From Prolixibacteraceae bacterium UBA6162 (lineage in GTDB: Bacteria; Bacteroidota; Bacteroidia; Bacteroidales; Prolixibacteraceae), in the NCBI GenBank assembly GCA_002428215.1, contig DIUI01000005.1:1-17478 (forward strand): a stretch of DNA of 17,478 nucleotides. Reading direction: 5' to 3'. Positions 1-9,002 of the stretch are shown here, one piece after another (the stretch's first letter is position 1; the number at the start of each line of letters is the position of its first letter). A program made the position numbers and the translations under genes. The notes beneath the pieces are model-generated. The model searched no databases. It had not been told where the DNA came from and worked only from the letters and a program-made list of their open reading frames with translations.

Positions 1-141
1 CTCCCGGGTTAGTTCGGTCGGGGTACGGTCGTAACCTGCCACTTTACACTTCATGTGGTGGAAATAGCGTGCCAGAGCACTCATGCCAATGCCTCCGATG
101 CCCAGAAAATAAACGGTCGATATGTTGTCAAATGCTTTCAT
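1..141 (-). CDS. murC: UDP-N-acetylmuramate--L-alanine ligase, N-terminal fragment
   Basis: The first 47 codons of MurC are present; the rest lies beyond the left edge. MurC is the cytoplasmic ligase that adds L-alanine to UDP-MurNAc, using ATP. The fragment shows the N-terminal nucleotide-binding loop GIGGIGMSALA at about residues 14-24, then YFHHMK and the Bacteroidota-typical GYDRTPTELT. The ATG at 141-139 overlaps the murG stop in an ATGA arrangement, which implies translational coupling. The frame stays open to the window edge. The identification is firm despite the truncation, because this loop and the position after murG are both characteristic. Confidence 0.95.
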   Translation of the reverse strand, partial: MKAFDNISTVYFLGIGGIGMSALARYFHHMKCKVAGYDRTPTELTRE

Positions 142-1241
142 CGCTTCAAAAGTGTCAGAGCTACATCCACGATATCGGAGGTAGCATTGGGTTTTGCAAG
201 CTGTCGTATGTTAAGGCTTAGCTGTTTTAGTTGATCCTGGTTGGCCAGCAGTCGGGTGAGAACGGGTACCAGTTCCTTTTCAAGATTTTGGTCGGGTATA
301 AGTATCGCTGCCGATTTTTGGGTAAGCGCCTCTGCGTTTCGGGTCTGATGGTCTTCGGCCACATTGGGCGAAGGCACCAGAATTGCCGGAAGCGATGCCA
401 GACAAAGTTCGCTCAGGGTGCTGGCGCCAGCCCGCGATATTACTACATCCGAGGCCATATACGCGGCATCCATGTTGTTCAGGAACTTATGAATCTGCAC
501 ATTGCCGGGGAGAGTTTCCCTGGTTTTTTCTGACATCTCCTCGAAATAATAAGAGCCTGTTTGCCAGATAAATGCCACGTCCATACTTCCGAGGCTGTCA
601 AGATTGCGGAGCATCGCATTGTTGATGGTTCGGGCTCCCAGACTGCCGCCGGTAATCAATACCACCTGGGTAAAGTTGCTCAATCCATAGTGCGCGAGGG
701 CCTCCTCTTTGCTTATAGTGAGTTTCAGCAGGCTTGGCCTTACGGGGTTGCCGGTTACGATCAGTTTCTCTTTGGGAAAGAATCGCTCCATCCCCTCGTA
801 GGCCACGCAGATGGCCGAGGCCTTTTTGCCCAATAGTTTATTAGTAAGTCCGGCGTATGAATTCTGCTCCTGAATAAGGGTAGGTACTTTAAAGGCTGAC
901 GCTGCTCTCAGCAGTGGCCCGCTGGCGTAACCACCAACTCCAATGGCCAAATCTGGCTTGAATTGCCGCACAATGCGACGTGCCATGGCCATACTTCGAA
1001 TCAGGTTCCATGCAAAACGGAGGTAAGCAAAACCGGGTTTTCGGGGAAATCCCATAACCGGCAGTCCTGTTATAGGAAAACCGGCCGCGGGCACCCTCTC
1101 CATTTCCATTCTTCCGGTAGCCCCAACAAACAGCACATCCGCATCGGGGAAACGCTGCTTAAGCTCGCCCGCTATCGACAGGGCCGGAAAAATATGTCCG
1201 CCTGTGCCTCCACCGCTTATGATGATTTTGTAGGGTTTCAT
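138..1241 (-). CDS. murG: UDP-N-acetylglucosamine--undecaprenyl-PP-MurNAc-pentapeptide GlcNAc transferase
   Basis: MurG converts lipid I to lipid II on the inner face of the cytoplasmic membrane. The protein has 367 residues, normal for this GT28-family enzyme. Visible motifs are the N-terminal glycine-rich loop GGGTGGH (residues 10-16), QEQNSYAG (124-131), GNPVR (164-168), the second glycine-rich loop GGSLGA (198-203) and SRAGASTLSEL (269-279), which contributes to UDP-GlcNAc binding. The ATG immediately follows the ftsW stop (TAGATG), and the stop overlaps the murC start. No Shine-Dalgarno sequence is seen, so translation probably depends on the upstream reading frame. I see nothing unusual in the protein. 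Confidence 0.97.
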   Translation of the reverse strand: MKPYKIIISGGGTGGHIFPALSIAGELKQRFPDADVLFVGATGRMEMERVPAAGFPITGLPVMGFPRKPGFAYLRFAWNLIRSMAMARRIVRQFKPDLAIGVGGYASGPLLRAASAFKVPTLIQEQNSYAGLTNKLLGKKASAICVAYEGMERFFPKEKLIVTGNPVRPSLLKLTISKEEALAHYGLSNFTQVVLITGGSLGARTINNAMLRNLDSLGSMDVAFIWQTGSYYFEEMSEKTRETLPGNVQIHKFLNNMDAAYMASDVVISRAGASTLSELCLASLPAILVPSPNVAEDHQTRNAEALTQKSAAILIPDQNLEKELVPVLTRLLANQDQLKQLSLNIRQLAKPNATSDIVDVALTLLKR

Positions 1242-2444
1242 CTATTTAAGCTCCTCGTCTTCGTCGGGAAGTGTGACCTGTACAGCCGTCTCCACCGTTT
1301 TGTTGTCTTTATGGTTTTGGTAACTTACACTCAGAATGCAGCCAAATGCAATGGCTGTAAATATATTGGAGGTTCCACCCATGCTCACCCATGGCAATGG
1401 CTGTCCTGTTACCGGAATTATGCCGGCCGACACTCCCATGTTGATCATTGCCTGAAAAACCAACATCAGGGTTAGTCCGGCTACCAGGAAGGCCGGAAAA
1501 GTCCGGTTCGATTTACGGACGATGGTAATGCCCCGGTAGAATAGAATCAGATAGAGCATCAACACCGATGCACCTCCCAAAATAAGTCCATACTCTTCGA
1601 TGATTATGGCATAGATAAAGTCATTGTAGGCAGCGGCCATGTAATTGGCCACATCTGTATTTCCGGGACCTTTGCCCAAAAATCCGCCTTCGTAAATGGC
1701 AAGTTTGGCATAATCGGCCTGTGTGATTGCCCGTCCTGAGGCAGGGTCTCCGTTGACGAATCGCTCCATTCGTGCCTGTGCGGTGGGAAAGCGGTGGGAG
1801 ATAGCACCCATTTTATCGCCGAATTTATAGATCAGCAGAATCATCCCAATGCCCGCAACTATCACCATGAGCAGGTGGCGGATAGGAACCCTTCCAACGA
1901 AAAGCAACGAAATGATGGTCCCAAAAAGGAGTATGGCGGTTGAAACATTTGAAAATGCGATGAGGGCTGTAACCACAGCAGTGGCGATTATGATGTGCCA
2001 GAATGCCCGGATGCGGTCATGGACACTACCCTGACCAATTCCCAACATTTTGGCGGCATACATTACGAGGGCCAGTTTGGCAACCTCGGCCGGTTGAAAG
2101 GAGAAGATACCGAATCCAATGGTTCGCCCGGTACCTTTTGTGAACCCGGTTAACTTCAAGGCAATGGCCAGCACAAGCAGCGCAATGCTGCCGAGCAGAA
2201 TAAGTTTCGAAATTCGTGAGTAGGCCTTTACCGGAATTACATTCACCATAAAAACCATGATGAGGAATCCCACCAGGAGAAATGCGGCATGCCTGATGAG
2301 GAAGGTAAAAATGCCCGCATCGCGACCGCTAACCAAACGGCCGGTGGAGCTGTAAACAATCAGCAGCGAAAGCAGCGACAGAAACAGCAGAATTGTCCAG
2401 ATGATGCTGTCGCCTTTGATCATATTTTTTACCCGGTAGGTCAT
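1242..2444 (-). CDS. ftsW: Septal peptidoglycan polymerase of the SEDS family (FtsW)
   Basis: FtsW is the SEDS glycosyltransferase that polymerises lipid II at the division septum together with FtsI. The 400-residue protein is strongly hydrophobic with about ten membrane segments. It contains the conserved FSFQPAEVAKLALV stretch (about 115-128) and the family signature GQPLPWVSMGGTSN (about 347-360), followed by a last membrane helix and a charged cytoplasmic tail ending DEDEELK. Ile-Ile-Pro-Val-Thr-Gly just before the signature is also typical. The start at 2444 lies 3 bases after the murD stop. An in-frame ATG at 2423 (residue 8, MIKGDSIIW) is a plausible alternative start, because related proteins often begin close to KGD. 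Its place between murD and murG distinguishes it from RodA. Confidence 0.95.
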   Translation of the reverse strand: MTYRVKNMIKGDSIIWTILLFLSLLSLLIVYSSTGRLVSGRDAGIFTFLIRHAAFLLVGFLIMVFMVNVIPVKAYSRISKLILLGSIALLVLAIALKLTGFTKGTGRTIGFGIFSFQPAEVAKLALVMYAAKMLGIGQGSVHDRIRAFWHIIIATAVVTALIAFSNVSTAILLFGTIISLLFVGRVPIRHLLMVIVAGIGMILLIYKFGDKMGAISHRFPTAQARMERFVNGDPASGRAITQADYAKLAIYEGGFLGKGPGNTDVANYMAAAYNDFIYAIIIEEYGLILGGASVLMLYLILFYRGITIVRKSNRTFPAFLVAGLTLMLVFQAMINMGVSAGIIPVTGQPLPWVSMGGTSNIFTAIAFGCILSVSYQNHKDNKTVETAVQVTLPDEDEELK

Positions 2445-2447
2445 ATC

Positions 2448-3785
2448 TTACAGGTTGCGCACTTGCTGGCGGAACTGGGCTCCGCGGTCTTCATAATTTT
2501 CAAACAAATCGAAACTGGCACAGGCGGGCGACAACAGCACTGTATCGCCATTGCGGGCCAGATAGTAGGCCGACTTAACCGCCTCTGCCATACTTTTGGC
2601 ATCTACTATATTGTCGACCATGCCTTCGAAAGCCTCATGCAGTTTGGAATTGTCGGTGCCAAGGCAAACCATTGCCTTTACCTTACTGGCCACCAGTTCT
2701 TTCAGCATGGTATAGTCGTTTCCTTTGTCGACACCCCCGGCAATCCAGACCACCGGAGTGGTCATGCTTTCGAGGGCGTACCAGGTGGAGTTTACATTGG
2801 TAGCTTTAGAGTCGTTGATAAACTCAATACCATGTACCTTAAGGAACCGTTCCAGACGATGTTCCACTCCCTGAAAATCGCTCAGCACTTCGCGGATCCG
2901 CTCGTTACGGATTTCCAGGACCATACCCGAGACTGCTGCGGCCATCGAGTTATAGGTGTTGTGCTTGCCCTGCAGGGCCAGATCCAGAATAGACATATTG
3001 AAATGTTTTTCGTTTATAGCTATAGTCAGGTTGTTTTCGGTTACCCAGGCACCGTTCGACTTGAGAGGATATAGTGAAAAGGGGATTTTTTGAGCGACCA
3101 CGTTGCGCTTTTTTAGCTCTTCTGAAATAACCGGATCGTCGGCACAATAGATGAAATGATCGAGCGCTGTCTGGTTTTGCAAAATGCGGAACTTTGCATC
3201 TGCATAGCGCTCCATAGCATAGTCGTACCGGTCGAGATGATCGGGCGTAATGTTCATTAGCACTGCGATATCGGCTTTAAAGCTGTACATATTGTCGAGC
3301 TGAAAGCTGCTGATTTCGAGAACGTAGTAATCGTAATGGTTTTCAGCCACCTGCCAGGCAAAGCTTTTGCCTACATTTCCTGCCAGCCCAACGTTCAATC
3401 CGGCGCGTTTTAGCAGTTCGTAGGTTAGCAGTGTGGTGGTAGTCTTCCCGTTGCTGCCGGTAATACAGATCTTTTTAGCCTGTGTATAACGACCGGCAAA
3501 CTCAATCTCAGAGATTACCGGAATGTTCCTGGCTTTTAATGCTTGAATCAATGGGGCATTTTCGGGTATCCCCGGACTTTTAATTGCCAGGTCGGCCTTT
3601 AATATTTCCCCGGTGGAGTGACACTGTTGTTCCCATGCAATATTTCGGTTGTCGAGCTCTTCCCGGTAATTTGGCTTAATAATGCCCAGGTCCGATACCA
3701 TTACCGCATAACCTTGCTGCTGCGCCAGTATGGCTGCACCAACTCCGCTTTCGCCTGCACCTAATATGACTGCAAAGGGTTTCAA
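2448..3785 (-). CDS. murD: UDP-N-acetylmuramoyl-L-alanine--D-glutamate ligase, TTG start
   Basis: MurD adds D-glutamate to UDP-MurNAc-L-alanine in the cytoplasm. The 445-residue protein has the N-terminal dinucleotide-type loop LGAGESGVG (8-16), the ATP loop TGSNGKTTTT (109-118), EISSFQLD (157-164), TPDHLDRY (180-187) and the probable carbamylated lysine K198 in ADAKFRIL. HRLERF and NDSKATN follow in the C-terminal half. The start is TTG at 3785-3783. The mraY stop lies in the same frame 3 bases upstream, so no ATG or GTG can give the conserved N-terminus that runs into VILGAGESGVGAA. Initiation at a rare start codon, directly after the mraY stop, suggests translational coupling or reduced initiation. 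Confidence 0.96.
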   Translation of the reverse strand: MKPFAVILGAGESGVGAAILAQQQGYAVMVSDLGIIKPNYREELDNRNIAWEQQCHSTGEILKADLAIKSPGIPENAPLIQALKARNIPVISEIEFAGRYTQAKKICITGSNGKTTTTLLTYELLKRAGLNVGLAGNVGKSFAWQVAENHYDYYVLEISSFQLDNMYSFKADIAVLMNITPDHLDRYDYAMERYADAKFRILQNQTALDHFIYCADDPVISEELKKRNVVAQKIPFSLYPLKSNGAWVTENNLTIAINEKHFNMSILDLALQGKHNTYNSMAAAVSGMVLEIRNERIREVLSDFQGVEHRLERFLKVHGIEFINDSKATNVNSTWYALESMTTPVVWIAGGVDKGNDYTMLKELVASKVKAMVCLGTDNSKLHEAFEGMVDNIVDAKSMAEAVKSAYYLARNGDTVLLSPACASFDLFENYEDRGAQFRQQVRNL

Positions 3786-3788
3786 GGT

Positions 3789-5039
3789 CTATCGTATTTT
3801 TAGGGTTACTATGGTTAAAATGGCCAGAATGATGCCCACAATCCAAAACCGGGTTACAATCTTGGCTTCGGGGATTCCTTTCTTCTGATAGTGATGATGG
3901 ATAGGGCTCATAAGAAAGATACGACGCCCCTCTCCATATTTTCGTTTGGTATATTTAAAATAGGCCACCTGCATTACCACACTCAGGTTTTCGATGAGAA
4001 AGATGCCCGACAACAGTGGGATAAGAATCTCCTTTCGGATTACAATGGCGAAGACTGCCAGTATCCCACCCAGTGCCAGACTGCCGGTATCGCCCATAAA
4101 GACCTGGGCCGGATAGGAGTTGTACCATAGGAATCCGACAGTGGCCCCTATAAAGGCTGCCATAAAAATTGTAAGCTCTCCCACATAAGGGATATACATG
4201 ATGTTGAGATAATTGGAATAGATAATATTTCCACTCACGTAAGCCAGAATGCCCAGTGTAGCTCCGCTTATTGCCGAAGTCCCGGTGGCCAGTCCGTCGA
4301 GCCCATCGGTAAGATTAGCGGCATTGGAGACAGCGGTTATTATGGTAATTACAGCTATGGCGTAAACGATCCATCTTAGCCATGCGGCATGTTTGCCGGC
4401 AAAGGCTACCAACCATGCGTAATCAAACTCGTTGTGTTTAAAGAATGGGATGGTGGTTTTGGTCGATTTTACTTCGCGGGTAACCACACGGGATGTCTGT
4501 TCTCCGGTTTCGGTATCCACGAGGATTTCGCGCATATCGGCACCTGATTGGGTTCTGACATTTTCGCGCACCACCACACTGTCGCTAACCATAAGGGCCA
4601 CCACTACCATTATTCCCAGACTAACCTGTCCCAGAATTTTGAACCAGCCAGCCAATCCCTTTTTATTTTTTTTGAACACCTTTATGTAGTCGTCGGTAAA
4701 TCCGATGATGCCCATCCAGATGGTAGTCAGGAGCATTAGTAAAATGTAGATATTGTCGAGCCGGGCAAAAAGCAGGGTGGGGATTATAATGGCAGCAAGA
4801 ATCAGAATGCCACCCATGGTAGGGGTTCCCTTTTTCTGCATCTGGCCGTCGAGACCCAGATCGCGCACCTCTTCGCCAATCTGTTTTAGCTGCAGAAAGC
4901 GTATAAGCCGCATACCGAAAACGGTGGTTATGATGAGGGAAAGAATAACTGCACCTCCCGCCCTGAACGAGATGTATTGCAGCATCCCGATTCCGGGTAT
5001 GGAGCTGTCTTTCAATAATTCGTATAGGAAGTATATCAT
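3789..5039 (-). CDS. mraY: Phospho-N-acetylmuramoyl-pentapeptide transferase, long Bacteroidota form
   Basis: MraY transfers phospho-MurNAc-pentapeptide to undecaprenyl phosphate, giving lipid I. The 416-residue protein is a polytopic membrane enzyme about 55 residues longer than the 360-residue Escherichia coli protein. Catalytic landmarks are [19 protein letters not shown] (DD at 116-117), [10 protein letters not shown] (242-251), MGDTGS (315-320) and [11 protein letters not shown] (379-388). The extra length lies largely at residues 152-200, between the fourth and fifth membrane segments. Known MraY topology places this on the periplasmic side. It is charged and soluble in character ([21 protein letters not shown]). 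The ATG at 5039 is 15 bases after the murE stop, the widest gap in the cluster. Confidence 0.97.
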   Translation of the reverse strand: MIYFLYELLKDSSIPGIGMLQYISFRAGGAVILSLIITTVFGMRLIRFLQLKQIGEEVRDLGLDGQMQKKGTPTMGGILILAAIIIPTLLFARLDNIYILLMLLTTIWMGIIGFTDDYIKVFKKNKKGLAGWFKILGQVSLGIMVVVALMVSDSVVVRENVRTQSGADMREILVDTETGEQTSRVVTREVKSTKTTIPFFKHNEFDYAWLVAFAGKHAAWLRWIVYAIAVITIITAVSNAANLTDGLDGLATGTSAISGATLGILAYVSGNIIYSNYLNIMYIPYVGELTIFMAAFIGATVGFLWYNSYPAQVFMGDTGSLALGGILAVFAIVIRKEILIPLLSGIFLIENLSVVMQVAYFKYTKRKYGEGRRIFLMSPIHHHYQKKGIPEAKIVTRFWIVGIILAILTIVTLKIR

Positions 5040-5054
5040 TTCTTTGGGCTTACA

Positions 5055-6512
5055 TTAGGTTAGTTCAAAAAATTCGGCCAGCTGTTCCTTGTCGTCAAAG
5101 TGGTGTTTTACACCATGCACTTCCTGGTAATTTTCGTGACCTTTTCCGGCCACGAGAATTATATCGCCCGCTGAAGCCAGATTAACAGCGGTTTTGATGG
5201 CTTCGCGCCGGTTGGTAATCGACATTACCTTTCGTCGGGTTTCGCCCTCGATGCCTGCTTCCATATCGCGAATAATGGTTTCGGGGTCTTCGGTGCGCGG
5301 ATTGTCGGAGGTTAGGATAACCAAATCGCTGGCATTGGCGGCTTCCCTTGCCATCTCTGGTCGTTTGGTTTTGTCGCGGTCGCCGCCGGCTCCTACTACT
5401 GTGATTACCTTTTCTTTTCCGGTTCTGATTTCAGCAATGGCCCCCAATACATTTTTAAGGGCATCGGGAGTATGGGCATAGTCGACGATGCCAAGTTTTC
5501 CGTCGCGGCTTCTAACGGCATCGAACCGACCGGTTACCGGCTGCAGTTCACTGATGATTTTCAATACGGTTTCGGCAGGTTGTCCAAGCTCTAATGCACA
5601 ACTGTAAACGGCCAGCAGGTTGGCTGCATTAAACCGCCCAACAAAGCGGGTCCATACCTCCCTGTTGTCGATTTGCAGCAGCATACCGTCGAAGTGCGGT
5701 TCGAGTACTTTACAACGATGGTTGGCCATTGCGCGGGTAGAATAGGTTACCACCCTGGCAGCAGTGTTTTGGGTCATTACCAACCCGTTTTTATCGTCGA
5801 TATTGGTGACAGCGAAAGCAGTGTCAGGCAGGAGATCGAAAAAACCCTTTTTAGCCTTAAGGTATTCGGCGAAAGTTTTGTGATAGTCGAGATGATCGTG
5901 GGTAAGATTGGTAAAAATGGCACCAGTAAAGTGAAGACCTGCTATGCGCTGCTGAACTACTGCATGAGAACTAACCTCCATAAAGCAGTAATCGCAGCCG
6001 GCGTCCACCATGGCCGCAAGAAGTTCCTGAATTCTCAGGGCATCGGGGGTTGTATGGGTGGCCGTTTCCTCCTGGCCGGCAACAATGGTGGAGATGGTCG
6101 ATAGCAGCCCGGCCCTGTATCCCATTTTGGTAAAGAGATCGTACAGCAGGGTAGCAATGCTGGTTTTTCCATTGGTTCCGGTAACCCCTGTGAGTTTAAG
6201 TTTTGATGAGGGGTATTCATACCAGGCGGCAGCAAGATGTCCGAGGGTATAACCGGCATTTTCTACATGCACATATAGCAAACCGGGCAGCAGGGTTTCG
6301 GGGAGAGTCTCGGCCACTATAACGGCTGCGCCCCTTTCGATGGCCATGGGCAGGAAGTCCAGACCATTGGTTCGGGTTCCACGCTGGGCAACAAAGAGGA
6401 ATCCTGGCTCAACCTTTCGGGAATCGAAGGCAAGGCCCGAAATTTCTTTTCCGGTATCCCCGTAGGTTCCGAGGATTCCTGTTGCTGGCGCTATATCTGT
6501 CCACTTTTTCAT
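5055..6512 (-). CDS. murE: UDP-MurNAc-L-Ala-D-Glu--meso-2,6-diaminopimelate ligase
   Basis: MurE adds the third residue of the stem peptide in the cytoplasm. The 485-residue protein has the ATP loop TGTNGKT (111-117), THTTPDA (152-158), EVSSHAVVQQR (179-189), the probable carbamylated lysine K221 in LKAKKGFFD, VDYAHTPDAL (343-352) and, decisively, DNPR at 403-406. In this family DNPR marks meso-diaminopimelate specificity, whereas lysine-adding enzymes differ at this motif. The predicted peptidoglycan is therefore of the A1-gamma type usual for Gram-negative bacteria. The ATG at 6512 lies 4 bases after the ftsI stop. The substrate call is an inference from the motif but a strong one. Confidence 0.96.
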   Translation of the reverse strand: MKKWTDIAPATGILGTYGDTGKEISGLAFDSRKVEPGFLFVAQRGTRTNGLDFLPMAIERGAAVIVAETLPETLLPGLLYVHVENAGYTLGHLAAAWYEYPSSKLKLTGVTGTNGKTSIATLLYDLFTKMGYRAGLLSTISTIVAGQEETATHTTPDALRIQELLAAMVDAGCDYCFMEVSSHAVVQQRIAGLHFTGAIFTNLTHDHLDYHKTFAEYLKAKKGFFDLLPDTAFAVTNIDDKNGLVMTQNTAARVVTYSTRAMANHRCKVLEPHFDGMLLQIDNREVWTRFVGRFNAANLLAVYSCALELGQPAETVLKIISELQPVTGRFDAVRSRDGKLGIVDYAHTPDALKNVLGAIAEIRTGKEKVITVVGAGGDRDKTKRPEMAREAANASDLVILTSDNPRTEDPETIIRDMEAGIEGETRRKVMSITNRREAIKTAVNLASAGDIILVAGKGHENYQEVHGVKHHFDDKEQLAEFFELT

Positions 6513-6516
6513 AGAG

Positions 6517-8634
6517 TTAGCCCAATATCAGCGTTATGGTTTGCCCAAGCTGGATTTTTCCACCGGGGGGTATCGATTGGTTTCTCACTCTTCCAACACC
6601 ACTTATTCGGACATGGAGTCCGGCCTGTTCGAGCAGATAGACGGCATCGGCAGGAGCCATTCCGCGCACATCAGGAATTTGGGCGTTGTCAATATCAACC
6701 GGTACCAGCGATATGCCGGTAGAATCGCTGCTGGCCCTGGCAACATAGGCTTCCGGTTTGCGCCCCCGGGTATCGAGGTCGAATGCCCGCAGTACCTTCA
6801 TTATGTCCTGCGTCCGGCCCGTCTTGATAGCGGGAGCAGCCGCCATTTGCCTTACAGTTTCGGGATGTGATTGGCCGAGTGTATAAATGGCGTGTATCTT
6901 TTCGGCTACTTCTTTGAATACAGGGCCTGCTACAGCTCCGCCATAAAAGGCACCCTGGGGTTTGTTTACCACCACAATCATGGAATAGACCGGGTTTTGA
7001 GCCGGAAAATAACCCGCAAACGATGCCAGGTAAAGCCCGCGGGCATAACCTCCTGTGCCTGAAGCGATTTGGGCGGTTCCGGTTTTGCCGGCAGTTTTGA
7101 AATGCTGACTTTGAATGGAACGGCCGGTACCGGTTTCGCACACGGCAGCCAGAAGGCTCTGAGCTTTTCTGATGGTTTCGCGTGAGGCAATGGCCGGGTG
7201 AATAACTTCGGGTCTGAATCGCTCCACTGCATCGCCACGATCCTGAATCTCTTTAACGAGCTGGGGTTTCATCATCTTGCCGTCGTTGGCCACGGCATTA
7301 TAGAAGGCAAGGGTTTGAAGCGGTGTCATTTTGGTTTCATAGCCATACGACATCCAGGCCAATGTAGTCCCCCACCAGTCTTTATCGCCCGGATATTTGA
7401 AATAGGGAATGCCTTCGCCCTGGAGTTCCAGGTTTAAGGGTTTGTTTACCCCCATAAAGTGGAGCTGATCGACAAAGCGGCGGGGATTTTGCTCATAATG
7501 GGTGGTGATCATTTTGGCAAATCCAACATTGGAAGATTTTTCGAATATTCCACGAATGGTCAATTCGCCGTGCCCTCCATACTGGTAATCGCTGTCGAAG
7601 ATGTTGCGCCCTTTGTATTGCCATACACCCCGCCCGGTATCTATTACATCGCTGGTATCGACTACTCCATGCTCGAGGGCCACCATAAGGGAGATTAGTT
7701 TAAAGGTAGATCCCGGCTCGTAATTGCCGGCATGGCCTATGGCATAATTGTATATTTCGTCGTAATTGCCTGGCGACACTCTGCCCAGGTTGGCAATGGC
7801 TTTTATGGCACCGGTTTTTACCTCCATGAGCACCAGTGTTCCCCATTCGGCATTGCTCATTTTTAGCTGACGTTCAAGAGCACTTTGGGCAATGTCCTGA
7901 TACCTTACATCGATATGGGTCAGGATGTCCATGCCGTCGCTTGGTTCAATTTCAACGCGGTTTACCCAGCGTCCTGACAGGTTTTGACGATACCCCACAC
8001 CCGGTTTACCCTTAAGGTGAACTTCGTAAGCAGCTTCAAGTCCGGTATTGCCTGCATATCCGAACTCACCACCCTGTGCACCCCGGTTGAGGGTTCCAAT
8101 GGTTCGGGCGGCCAGCTTGCCCATAGGCAGTACCCGCTGGTTTTCCTGTTCGATAATCCGTCCGCCTCCGTAGGTTCCTCTGCGCAGAATCGGGAATTCT
8201 TTGATTTGTTGCAATTCGTTGTAGTCGATTTTCCGGGGAGTTAGCATAAATCCGCGGATCCCTTTCCGAAAGGCTTCTTCGAGATTTTTGCGGTAAACGG
8301 AGGCTGGTTTGTCGCGAAACATTTGTGATAACCGCAACGCCAGGGAATCTTTTTCGTTGTTGAACACTCTTTTAACACCCTCGGCTCCAAGATCGATGCG
8401 CACATAGTAGCCGGGCACCGAAGTTGCAATGATGTTTCCGTCGTCAGACAGGATATTACCCCTGTTGGCATCGATGGTGGTGGTGTTGTCGTTGAGCCAT
8501 GCGGAGAGATTCTGCCAGCGTTCGTTGTTGAGCCTTTGCACCGACACAATATTGCCCATAACCAGGGCGGCTATGGCAAACATCATCAGATAGATGATGG
8601 CGAGGTTAAAGGTTATTTTGTTGCGCGGACTCAT
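6517..8634 (-). CDS. ftsI: Septal transpeptidase (class B penicillin-binding protein) with C-terminal PASTA domain
   Basis: FtsI (PBP3) cross-links septal peptidoglycan in the periplasm, anchored by one N-terminal membrane segment (about residues 9-30). The 705-residue protein then has the pedestal/dimerisation domain (ANRGNILSDDG at 56-66) and a transpeptidase domain with all three active-site motifs: S309-T-F-K312 in YEPGSTFK, S367-S-N369, and KTGT at 517-520. Residues 651-705, beginning IPDVRGMAPADAVYLLEQAGL, form one PASTA domain that ends the protein. The ATG at 8634 is 8 bases after the ftsL-like stop. A PASTA domain on FtsI is familiar in this phylum but absent from Escherichia coli FtsI. 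It may bind uncross-linked peptidoglycan or stabilise the enzyme; that role is inferred. Confidence 0.97.
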   Translation of the reverse strand: MSPRNKITFNLAIIYLMMFAIAALVMGNIVSVQRLNNERWQNLSAWLNDNTTTIDANRGNILSDDGNIIATSVPGYYVRIDLGAEGVKRVFNNEKDSLALRLSQMFRDKPASVYRKNLEEAFRKGIRGFMLTPRKIDYNELQQIKEFPILRRGTYGGGRIIEQENQRVLPMGKLAARTIGTLNRGAQGGEFGYAGNTGLEAAYEVHLKGKPGVGYRQNLSGRWVNRVEIEPSDGMDILTHIDVRYQDIAQSALERQLKMSNAEWGTLVLMEVKTGAIKAIANLGRVSPGNYDEIYNYAIGHAGNYEPGSTFKLISLMVALEHGVVDTSDVIDTGRGVWQYKGRNIFDSDYQYGGHGELTIRGIFEKSSNVGFAKMITTHYEQNPRRFVDQLHFMGVNKPLNLELQGEGIPYFKYPGDKDWWGTTLAWMSYGYETKMTPLQTLAFYNAVANDGKMMKPQLVKEIQDRGDAVERFRPEVIHPAIASRETIRKAQSLLAAVCETGTGRSIQSQHFKTAGKTGTAQIASGTGGYARGLYLASFAGYFPAQNPVYSMIVVVNKPQGAFYGGAVAGPVFKEVAEKIHAIYTLGQSHPETVRQMAAAPAIKTGRTQDIMKVLRAFDLDTRGRKPEAYVARASSDSTGISLVPVDIDNAQIPDVRGMAPADAVYLLEQAGLHVRISGVGRVRNQSIPPGGKIQLGQTITLILG

Positions 8635-8642
8635 TATTTTCC

Positions 8643-8996
8643 TTACCGTAGTTTTTTTACTTCAATCTGTTGGGGGGCTCTGCTCGATTCCTCGAGGCCA
8701 AGCCCTGCTTCCTGAACCTTCTGTACCACCTCCGATGGCCGGCTCAAGTTCATTAGCCTCACGGAGTTGGAGATCGATTGCGAGCGCAGACCGTCGATAC
8801 TGTCCTGCAGAACCACAATCTGTTTTATAACTTTCTCTGAACGATAGCGGTTGGTGATCATTAAAAAACCCAGAAATACCAGAAAGATGATAAAGGGAAA
8901 CTGACTCGTAACATGCTCGTCGGTGAGAATAGTACCTTTCAGGAAGGAGCTCACTTTGGGCTTTTTTTTGCTGCTTTGTTCATTCGTGGTCTCCAT
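8643..8996 (-). CDS. ftsL: FtsL-like cell division protein
   Basis: This small bitopic membrane protein has 117 residues: a lysine-rich cytoplasmic N-terminus (about 1-31), one membrane helix at about 33-48 (FPFIIFLVFLGFLMIT), and a periplasmic segment (about 52-95) whose spacing of hydrophobic residues suggests a short coiled coil. That architecture, the size, and the position between rsmH and ftsI match FtsL, which recruits and activates the FtsW-FtsI pair through a complex with FtsB and FtsQ. Sequence similarity to proteobacterial FtsL is not recognisable by eye, so the assignment rests on architecture and synteny. It is separated from rsmH by 6 bases and from ftsI by 8, so it is certainly co-transcribed. 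Confidence 0.85.
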   Translation of the reverse strand: METTNEQSSKKKPKVSSFLKGTILTDEHVTSQFPFIIFLVFLGFLMITNRYRSEKVIKQIVVLQDSIDGLRSQSISNSVRLMNLSRPSEVVQKVQEAGLGLEESSRAPQQIEVKKLR

Positions 8997-9002
8997 AGTT
9001 AT

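Noticed and set aside
2289..3074. 261-codon plus-strand open frame opposite murD and ftsW
   Set aside because: It lies antisense to two well-supported genes, has no family motif, and its composition follows from the codons of the opposite strand.
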